NCBI GenBank assembly: GCA_036265385.1
Contig: DATAPD010000059.1
Span: 124,001 to 188,000 of the forward strand
Direction of reading: 5' to 3'
Length of the DNA stretch: 64,000 nt
Source of the DNA: DATAPD01 sp036265385
Lineage (GTDB): Bacteria > Acidobacteriota > Terriglobia > Terriglobales > Acidobacteriaceae
The translations under genes were made by a program, and so were the position numbers. Positions 35,000-41,844 of the stretch are shown here, piece by piece (the first letter of the stretch is position 1; each line of letters begins with the position of its first letter). A model generated the notes under the pieces. The model was not told the origin of the DNA, made no database searches, and saw nothing but the letters and a program-made list of their open reading frames with translations.

Positions 35000-35709
35000 G
35001 CTCCGTGGCGAATTCAGAACATAAACAGAACATCTTAGTTGTTGACGACGAACCGCAGATTACACGCGTTCTGAAGACCACGCTGTCGAGTCAAGGGTAT
35101 GGGGTGAGGACTGCTGCGGACGGCGAAGAAGCTCTCTACGAAATGAAAACGTGGTCGCCCGATCTTCTTATTACAGATCTCCGCATGCCTGGTGTGGACG
35201 GACTTGAGCTGTGTCGTCGCGTTCGCGTCGATTCTCGTATGCCGATCATCATTTTATCGGTCAAGGGCGAAGAAGCGATTAAGGTTGAGGCCCTCGATGC
35301 TGGGGCCGACGACTACATCACGAAGCCTTTCAGCGTGAATGAACTATTGGCGCGGGTGAGGGCCGCATTCCGGCGATCTGCAGTACCGGACCAAGAGCAA
35401 TCCGCGGTGATTGTCTTGGGCGACTTTTACATCGATGTTAATGACCACAGAGTAGAAGTCGGTAAGCAGGAAGTGCGACTCACTCCCAAGGAGTTCGATA
35501 TGCTCCTGTACTTCGCGCGTCACCCGGGAAAAGTGATTACGCATCGCGCCCTGCTTGCCGCGATATGGGGGCCGAACAGCGTGGAACAGCCTGAGTATTT
35601 GCGTGTGTTCGTCGGTCACTTAAGAAAAAAGCTGGAGGTGGGTGATCGGTCTCCCAAGTACATCATCACCGAGCCGTGGGTTGGCTATCGCTTTGAGCCG
35701 GGAGATTGA
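34996..35709 (+). CDS. OmpR-family response regulator, KdpE-like
   Basis: 237 residues. Receiver domain: acidic pocket VVDDEP, phosphorylation site in LITDLRMPGVDG, and the conserved Lys in ITKPF. C-terminal winged-helix DNA-binding domain: RLTPKEFDMLLYFARHPGKVITHRALL and HLRKKLEVGDRSPKYI, ending GYRFEP. The start overlaps the KdpD N-half by four bases (ATGA), so the two are translationally coupled. The likely kinase partner is the C-terminal KdpD half encoded just across the divergent region. Potassium control would be the default guess, but the target genes are not in the window. Confidence 0.93.
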   Translation: MSSVANSEHKQNILVVDDEPQITRVLKTTLSSQGYGVRTAADGEEALYEMKTWSPDLLITDLRMPGVDGLELCRRVRVDSRMPIIILSVKGEEAIKVEALDAGADDYITKPFSVNELLARVRAAFRRSAVPDQEQSAVIVLGDFYIDVNDHRVEVGKQEVRLTPKEFDMLLYFARHPGKVITHRALLAAIWGPNSVEQPEYLRVFVGHLRKKLEVGDRSPKYIITEPWVGYRFEPGD

Positions 35710-35824
35710 CCGTGGTTTGGCTTACGAAACGATTTTCTCCGCGGAGTCGCCCGAACGTTTCGAAAATGAAAAGGGAAGTAAACTACTTCAATCCGTTAAG
35801 TCCGCTCACAGTACGTGCCGAGAG

Positions 35825-35901
<77 letters not shown>

Positions 35902-36153
35902 TGACTAACGGTAGGGTGTGGAGCGCACGTCCACAGTGTCAATTTTAGCGCATAAACCCGCATCAGAGTAATTGCTAACGGAACGGCAGCGCTCGAGGGG
36001 CTTACATTTAATCGGGACGGCAAAACGCAGACGATTCGAGCTGGCAACGGCGAAGATACCGGAATGAAGTGGCTGCTGGATAAAAAGAATTGCTTGGTAA
36101 TTGAAAAAGGCGAGGGATATTGTCGCGAGTGGGACGACGGCTTACCGAACATC

Positions 36154-36228
<75 letters not shown>

Positions 36229-36287
36229 TCAGCAAAAGTGATTATAAACAAGGGTCGCGGGCATGAGCAAACACAAGAAGATCAGAG

Positions 36288-37016
36288 CTAGCGCACCTTG
36301 TTTTGCATGGATTCGTTTGCCTTCGCGGTGATCTGGTTCCTCACGTCCCAAAGCTCTTTGTAGAAAAGATGCTCCATTCGTTGATGGAGAACTTCGACTG
36401 GGGTTCCCATCGTACCGATGACTCCACCGCCGATGATCCTCTGCGCCAGTTTCAGATGGTGATAGCGGAAAAGTTGGACACGCTCGTCGAAATCAAGAAG
36501 GCGCTCTGCTGTGTCATGTAAGCCGAAGAATTCCGAGTGGCGACGATACATGTCATCAATCGTTATGCCTACTTTATGTACTTGATCGTAGAATGCCTGC
36601 CCGAGACGAGGTCCGATGTGTAAAAGGGCGAGAAATCCAGGCGAATCGAGACCGCTGCCGTGCCCAAGTCCGGCACGGATCAGGTGATAATCGTAAGGGG
36701 TGATGGTCTCGAGGACATGCAACATCGAGACGGGATAATCAAGCATCTGATTCGCGCGTTGGATTAGGCGCGAGGCGTTTGCGAAGTCAGACTTGCTGAT
36801 TAAATTGAGTGCACGTTCTAACTCAAAAGCGACGCCCTTCAGCAGCAATTCAGAACTTTGATGAACGACCTGGAAAGTCATTTCATCCGCGTGCAGGAGA
36901 TCCGTGGACGATTTTTGAAGGTTCAGCAGCTCATCAGTCCGAAGATACCGTTCGTAATCGGAAGCCCCGTGTCCTGGCAAAATCGGTTTGCGGAGGTCGT
37001 CACTAGTGCTCATCAT
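36288..37016 (-). CDS. Tryptophan 2,3-dioxygenase family haem protein
   Basis: About 242 residues. It carries the family pattern: DEMTFQVVHQSSELLLKGVAFELERA, then VSMLHVLETITPYDYHLIRAGLGHGSGLDSPGF, and near the C-terminus RYHHLKLAQRIIGGGVIGTMGTPVEVL and YKELWDVRNQI. The axial-His region and the segment that usually reads RVIGxKRGTGGTSG differ from canonical KynA (IIGGGVIGTMGTP), so it may be a TDO-like enzyme acting on another indole rather than on tryptophan. Start ATG 37016 is chosen because the longer frame runs into the ABC gene and lacks family similarity. No kynureninase or formamidase gene is nearby. Confidence 0.8.
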   Translation of the reverse strand: MMSTSDDLRKPILPGHGASDYERYLRTDELLNLQKSSTDLLHADEMTFQVVHQSSELLLKGVAFELERALNLISKSDFANASRLIQRANQMLDYPVSMLHVLETITPYDYHLIRAGLGHGSGLDSPGFLALLHIGPRLGQAFYDQVHKVGITIDDMYRRHSEFFGLHDTAERLLDFDERVQLFRYHHLKLAQRIIGGGVIGTMGTPVEVLHQRMEHLFYKELWDVRNQITAKANESMQNKVR

Positions 37017-37059
37017 GCCCCCGTAGTGAGTTTTTCTGCATGTTTGCTTTGGATCGCAA

Positions 37060-37776
37060 CTATGACCGCACGGACTCGTGCGATGTCCACTGAGGATCGA
37101 GTTCCGGAGCAACAATCTGGCCATCTCTCATATGAATGATTCGATCCCCATATCCTGCCGCTTCAGGATTATGTGTGATCATCATGACCGTCTGCCCGAG
37201 TTCCTGGTTTGATTGCCTCAGCATCGACAGCACGATTTCCGAGTTCTTTGAGTCGAGATTACCCGTTGGCTCGTCGGCGAGGACGATAGCAGGTTTATTG
37301 ATCAAAGCACGTGCCAGAGCGACGCGCTGTTGCTCACCTCCAGAGAGTTCCGAAGGACGATGCGAGAGTCGCTTCGTAAGACCAAGCAAGCCAGAGATTC
37401 TGCTGGCATAAGACTCATCTGGATTCGGATTTCCAGCGATGTCGCGAGCTATATCGATGTTGGCTTGTGCTGTCAGAGTAGGTAGAAGATTGAATTTCTG
37501 AAACACAAATCCGATCTTGCTCTTACGCATCTTCGTGCGTTCAGCATCAGATAAGCGACTGAAATCGCTGCCATCGACCTCGATACGCCCCGCATCGGCG
37601 CGAGTCAAACCACCCAAAAGATAAAAGAGAGTGGATTTTCCACTGCCAGATGGCCCAACTATGCTGACAAACTCTCCGCGCCGTACGGAGAACGAGACTC
37701 CCCGCAGGGCCGGAACTTCGATCTTGCCAACCCGGTAGGTTTTATACGCATCGGTGATCTCGATGAAGCCAGCCAT
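37060..37776 (-). CDS. Orphan ABC transporter ATP-binding protein (LolD-like)
   Basis: 238 residues with a full nucleotide-binding domain: Walker A GPSGSGKST (~42-50), Q-loop FQKFNLLPTL, signature LSGGEQQR, Walker B IVLADEPTGNLD and the switch His in ITHN. It belongs to the LolD/MacB/FtsE-type class that works with FtsX-like permeases, but no permease is adjacent. It lies 43 bases upstream of the TDO-family gene. The permease partner must be elsewhere. Confidence 0.9.
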   Translation of the reverse strand: MAGFIEITDAYKTYRVGKIEVPALRGVSFSVRRGEFVSIVGPSGSGKSTLFYLLGGLTRADAGRIEVDGSDFSRLSDAERTKMRKSKIGFVFQKFNLLPTLTAQANIDIARDIAGNPNPDESYASRISGLLGLTKRLSHRPSELSGGEQQRVALARALINKPAIVLADEPTGNLDSKNSEIVLSMLRQSNQELGQTVMMITHNPEAAGYGDRIIHMRDGQIVAPELDPQWTSHESVRS

Positions 37777-37818
37777 CCCATGAAAACGATATCACAGATG
37801 ATATTGCAGACTGGTTGG

Positions 37819-38238
37819 TCAAGCGACGTTCGCAGGGTGGGCACTCGCGGTCCCTCGTTGGGCGCGCCGCGGTCCCCGTTTTCGAACGAGCAGCAAACGG
37901 ATACGCTCAAGGAGTTCGGCGGGTGCGTACATGCCTTTGGGCAAGAAAACATCCGCATGCGTATCACGATCATAGATGCGAACCTTACCGGAGAGGAGAA
38001 TGGCAGGAGTCTCTGGAGAGATTGCCTTGATGTGTTCAACGACGCGAGAGCCATCCACGCCGGGCATAATCAGATCGCTTAAAACAAGATCGATGTCTCC
38101 CGCTCGAAACCGTTCGATGGCGTCTTCTCCATTATTGCAGGCGACGACACGATAGCCGCGGGTTTCGAGCAGAACTTTGCGGATGGAGAGAGATTGCTCA
38201 TTGTCATCAACGCACAGAATAGTTTTCTTCGGCTTCAT
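37819..38238 (-). CDS. Single-domain response regulator
   Basis: 139 residues consisting of one receiver domain: CVDDNEQS acidic pocket (~9-16), phosphorylation site in LVLSDLIMPGVDG, and the conserved Lys in FLPKGM. The C-terminal ~25 residues are basic (RKRGPRRAQRG) and carry no output domain. Such proteins relay phosphate or act by protein contact. No kinase is adjacent. It is 42 bases upstream of the orphan ABC ATPase gene and could be co-transcribed with it. Confidence 0.88.
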   Translation of the reverse strand: MKPKKTILCVDDNEQSLSIRKVLLETRGYRVVACNNGEDAIERFRAGDIDLVLSDLIMPGVDGSRVVEHIKAISPETPAILLSGKVRIYDRDTHADVFLPKGMYAPAELLERIRLLLVRKRGPRRAQRGTASAHPANVA

Positions 38239-38438
38239 ATCTCTCGAGGTGACGCAACCCGTGTGAAGGCGCGTTGAATAAATTCGTTTTCGTTGTTCAA
38301 GGGAAATCTCGGAGAGAGAATCCTAAGCACAACGCGCGAGTCCGTAAAGTGGCTCGAATGCTAATGGCACAGAAGTGCAGCTTGCAAAAAGAGAGTGATT
38401 ATGGATGACCGCACCAAATTTACTTTGGCCGCATTTTC

Positions 38439-39329
38439 TCAGAAGAAAAACTCGCCGCGCATCACTTCCACTACGTTTCCGCCGACGCGAACGTTTACCA
38501 CACGGTTATCTTCTCTTCCAGCACGCACAAAAATTTCGCTTGGTCTTTTTATTTCCACCCCTTGCATGATCAAAACTCGCTCGTCGGGAGCGGCGACTCC
38601 GTGCTCGACCATCCAGGAGGCTGCACATCCCGCTGCCGATCCCGTGGCGGGGTCCTCACCGTTATAAAAGATCATGCGGGCCCTCATTCGGATCGAAGAC
38701 GATTTCGTATCACGAGTGACGAAGTAGAAGAATTTTCCGTCAGTTCGCGAAAGATATTCGGCTGCATTCTTCACATCGACGTGCAACCGTTCTAATGTCG
38801 CAAAACCGCGAAGAGGCACCACAGTAAAAGGGAGTCCCGTGGAAACTGTCTGTATCGGCAGGGATGGGTCGATGTCCCCGTCGCGCAGGCCCACAGCGCG
38901 CACGACAGCTTCGCGATCGTGGACGACCCCAAATTTTGGATCGACTTGCGTCATCTCCCCAAACGCAGGCTGACCGTTTTGATCAGTGAAACGGACCGGT
39001 ACGCGCCCAACATTCAATGCGAGAGCAACTTCGCTAACTTTAGACTCGCCCCTCAGGTAAAACGCTGTGCCCAAAGTCGGATGTCCGGCGAAAGGAAGTT
39101 CCTCCTTGACCGTGAAGATGCGTACACGGATCCCGCCTTCCTTTTCGATCGCTGGGTCCCGAGGGAAGACGAAAGTTGTTTCCGCCAGATTCGTTTCACG
39201 AGCGATGGCCTGGCAATCTTCAGTGGAAAGTCCATTCGCATCGTGGACTACGGCAAGGGCGTTACCAGAGAAGCGTTTGTTTGTAAAAACGTCGAGCTGG
39301 GTAAAAGGAAGTCGGCGTGCACCATGCAT
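38439..39329 (-). CDS. PhzF-family isomerase
   Basis: 296 residues with the two-lobed PhzF pattern: QLDVFTNKRFSGNALAVVHDA at the start, the catalytic Glu in ARETNLAETTFVF, the FAGHPTLGTAFYL motif near residue 76, and the second-lobe GEDPATGSAAGCAASW. The family includes PhzF of phenazine biosynthesis and many diaminopimelate-epimerase-like isomerases of unknown substrate. No phenazine genes surround it, so a phenazine role is unlikely. The gene stands alone, with ~160 bases to the tRNA-Sec on the other strand. Confidence 0.9.
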   Translation of the reverse strand: MHGARRLPFTQLDVFTNKRFSGNALAVVHDANGLSTEDCQAIARETNLAETTFVFPRDPAIEKEGGIRVRIFTVKEELPFAGHPTLGTAFYLRGESKVSEVALALNVGRVPVRFTDQNGQPAFGEMTQVDPKFGVVHDREAVVRAVGLRDGDIDPSLPIQTVSTGLPFTVVPLRGFATLERLHVDVKNAAEYLSRTDGKFFYFVTRDTKSSSIRMRARMIFYNGEDPATGSAAGCAASWMVEHGVAAPDERVLIMQGVEIKRPSEIFVRAGREDNRVVNVRVGGNVVEVMRGEFFF

Positions 39330-39448
39330 CCAGACATTCTAACGGGAACAGTCGGAAGACATCATCTGGTGAGGAGTAGATTCCAAAGCTTTTGTTCGTG
39401 GCTGCGGCCCATGTCCCACCTTATTTATTAGGCGCTGGTACGACGAGC

Positions 39449-39478
39449 TTGAACGGACTGAAATCAAACGGATGTGAT
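39449..39478 (+). promoter_or_regulatory. Candidate promoter of the tRNA-Sec gene
   Basis: TTGAAC at 39449-39454 and TGTGAT at 39473-39478, separated by 18 bases, fit a sigma-70 type promoter with four of six matches in each hexamer. Transcription would start a few bases before the mature tRNA at 39490. Confidence 0.35.
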
Positions 39479-39489
39479 AGAAAAATGAC

Positions 39490-39587
39490 GGAAGCGCATG
39501 GGGTCCGGTGATCCTCCCGGTCTTCAAAACCGGCGGGCGGCAGGTCAACCTGTCGCCGGTGCGTTCGACTCGCACACGCTTCCGCCA
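39490..39587 (+). tRNA. selC: tRNA-Sec (selenocysteine, anticodon TCA)
   Basis: 98 bases including an encoded CCA and discriminator G. The acceptor ends GGAAGCG and CGCTTCC pair over seven bases; an eighth pair, normal in bacterial tRNA-Sec, would be C-A here. The anticodon stem CCGGT/ACCGG encloses CTTCAAA, giving anticodon TCA. A long variable arm pairs perfectly over nine positions (one G-T): GGCGGCAGG/CCTGTCGCC. The T-arm is GTGCG TTCGACT CGCAC. These are the hallmarks of the tRNA that decodes UGA as selenocysteine. No selA, selB, selD or obvious selenoprotein gene is in the window. Confidence 0.96.
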
Positions 39588-39667
39588 TTTGTTTTCAGCT
39601 AAGACGTTAGTTCCGCATCGGAAGTAGGCGGAGTAATCGGGCAAGCAATTTTTATAATCACCAGGAC

Positions 39668-40594
39668 TCATTCAGGGTTTCCATTGCCAGCATTCCAATC
39701 TGGTTGAGTTTGTGCGCGCTCGCACATGGACTCGATCATGCCTTCTGTTTCCTGCAGATCGGCTGCAAAAATCCCGTGCTGGCTCAATTGCACTGTCTTC
39801 TTCAATTCAGCGCAAGATTTTCCGGCTTTGAGCCCTTGTTTGACCTGTTTCCACATGTCAGCAATAAACTCCCGCTGGCGATGCAGCAGATCAACATCAC
39901 CGAGCTCTCCGTGCGACGGCACCACGGTCTTAATGGGGAGCTGGGCGATGTTCTCGAGTGCGCGAATCCAACCGATATACCGCACATCCTCGTCGGACAG
40001 ATTATTCCCGGAGGTCCAATTGACCGCTAGATCTCCAACGAAAACGATGCCTTCTGCCGGCAGATAGGCCACGCCATCGCCTTTGGTGTGGGCCTGACCA
40101 TATTTGATTAGCTCGACACGATGTTGGCCGTCGTCAAATACGAGGCGATCGTGAAACCGAATGGACGGCAATTCCAGATGTTCCGATTTGATCTTGGTCT
40201 GCTCCTCGACATCTCCGATTCCCTTGGTGCCCAGCTCTAACGCAAGATCGTATGTACTTACAATGGCGGCGCCGTGGGCTATGAACACACTGTTCCCCAA
40301 GGTGTGATCTGCGTGATAGTGAGTGTTGAAGACAAAACGGATCGGCTTGGGAGTAATGGTTTTTATGTCCGTAATGATTTTTTCAGCCGCCCACGGAAAA
40401 TTTGCATCGATGACCAATACGTAATCACGAAATACAACAAAGCCCACATTCGTCTGTTCGTGCTTTCTAAGGTCACCCGACCAGTAGTAAACATCTCGAG
40501 CCAGCTGATGCACGCGATTCTGCGTGTAACCTGGCTGACTTGCGCATGAAAGCAAGAAGATTAGAAAGGACGACCAGTATATTTTCACCTGCAT
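39668..40594 (-). CDS. Metallo-beta-lactamase-fold hydrolase, exported lipoprotein
   Basis: 308 residues. A short signal peptide ends in the lipobox LLSC, so the protein is probably lipid-anchored. The metal-binding motif THYHADH (~90-96) with further His (YGQAHTKGDGVAYL) and VPSHGE matches the MBL superfamily, closest in layout to the subgroup with quinoprotein-relay-like or subclass B enzymes. The substrate is unknown; beta-lactam hydrolysis is possible but not implied. The gene stands alone between tRNA-Sec and the bicupin gene. Confidence 0.88.
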   Translation of the reverse strand: MQVKIYWSSFLIFLLSCASQPGYTQNRVHQLARDVYYWSGDLRKHEQTNVGFVVFRDYVLVIDANFPWAAEKIITDIKTITPKPIRFVFNTHYHADHTLGNSVFIAHGAAIVSTYDLALELGTKGIGDVEEQTKIKSEHLELPSIRFHDRLVFDDGQHRVELIKYGQAHTKGDGVAYLPAEGIVFVGDLAVNWTSGNNLSDEDVRYIGWIRALENIAQLPIKTVVPSHGELGDVDLLHRQREFIADMWKQVKQGLKAGKSCAELKKTVQLSQHGIFAADLQETEGMIESMCERAQTQPDWNAGNGNPE

Positions 40595-40699
40595 TGTTAA
40601 GGACCTCAGTCATCGGCGGTTGCTATTCAACCCAGGTTTCGGCTTTGAGTGGGGTAATTCCGATTGTTCACCGGCGCTCATATCTCCGAGATTAAGAAC

Positions 40700-41569
40700 C
40701 TACTCATCATCCTCATGCAGTGGAACCCGCGTTCGGACGGCCAAGATATACGCCTTGGCATTCGGTTTGTTCTGGTTGTAGAACCCCACCGTGCAGTTGG
40801 GGCGAAAGTAGTAGGCGTCTCCGGCTGTCGCGGCATAGCGGCCTTCGACGCCGTTCTCCCCAGAGCCCGCTACGATTTCGCCCTGGCCGTCCATTACTAG
40901 ATAGATTTCTTCCGCGGCCGCGTGATGATGAGGCCAGTTCGTGCCTCCGGGCGCAAAATCCATCCAGAAAAAGCTATCCATCACATAGGCCTCATCGATC
41001 AAGTCTCGCTTCCCGGTGTGCAGTCCGATCAGAAGTTTGTACAAAACTGATTTTGGGTGGCCGCTGACGGTCTCTTCCTTGGATTCTGCAAGGTTGGCGA
41101 TTTTCGCGTGTGACATCGGCGCTCCAATGGAGATCGACTCCGGAATTTTGAATCCCATCACCAGCACACGCAAAGGCTGGTCAGAATCGTTGGAAATCGA
41201 ATGTTTCGCTCCCGGAGGCAAGTACGTGAAATCGTGCTTGCGCAGGGCCTGAGCCTGATCCTGGTAGTGCAGCACGCCCGTTCCTTCCACGACGAAATAA
41301 ATTTCCTCCTGGCGCTCATAGAAGACGGTTCGGCAATTGCCCTTTCGATCCAAAAAGACTTCCCCGAAACGAGTGACGGCTTGAAGAGATCGGTTCTCTT
41401 TGTCCCCCTCGCCAAAAATAGCGCGATAGTGGCAAGTCGGAGAGGCGAGATCCGCATTGGTCTCGGAAAGCTTCGGAACATAGCGATGCAACCATGTGGG
41501 GTCAGTCTGCCGCTCTTGCGCTCGTAGCCCAGGTACCAACAACAACAAGAACAGCCAGAATTTTTTCAC
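40700..41569 (-). CDS. Exported bicupin protein
   Basis: 289 residues from a GTG start preceded by GGAGT. A signal peptide (KFWLFLLLLVPGLRAQ) is followed by two cupin domains: the first has EEIYFVVEGTGVLHY and LPPGAKHSISN, the second PHHHAAAEEIYLVMDGQGEIVAG with the three-His-plus-Glu metal ligand pattern and YYFRPNCTVGFY. The second cupin has the better metal site; the first has lost the usual His pair. Role unknown; periplasmic cupins often act on small organic acids or sugars. Confidence 0.85.
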   Translation of the reverse strand: MKKFWLFLLLLVPGLRAQERQTDPTWLHRYVPKLSETNADLASPTCHYRAIFGEGDKENRSLQAVTRFGEVFLDRKGNCRTVFYERQEEIYFVVEGTGVLHYQDQAQALRKHDFTYLPPGAKHSISNDSDQPLRVLVMGFKIPESISIGAPMSHAKIANLAESKEETVSGHPKSVLYKLLIGLHTGKRDLIDEAYVMDSFFWMDFAPGGTNWPHHHAAAEEIYLVMDGQGEIVAGSGENGVEGRYAATAGDAYYFRPNCTVGFYNQNKPNAKAYILAVRTRVPLHEDDE

Positions 41570-41844
41570 GTTTGGTACTCCAGACTAGCTTTAGATTCAT
41601 TTCCGGACGGCAGGTGATTCTAGCCCAAAAGCAGTACTACCCCGTGCGTTATCAAATGCAATCATTCAATCGTTAAGACCATTAACATCGATCAGAACAT
41701 CCCATGCGATCCCCAGAAGGTGTCGTTTGCTTTCGCCGACCGTTTCGAGTCGTCATGGGCCGCTTACCGTGCGCTGACGTAGGCACCAGCGTGCATCATC
41801 CGTGATCGGTATAGTATTGGCCTCTGTCGGGAGGAGCTCACGCC

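Noticed and set aside
38439..39329. PhzF gene as evidence for phenazine production
   Set aside because: No other phz genes are nearby and most PhzF-family proteins have unrelated or unknown substrates.
39668..40594. Metallo-beta-lactamase fold as an antibiotic-resistance gene
   Set aside because: The fold is shared by many hydrolases; sequence alone does not indicate beta-lactam activity.
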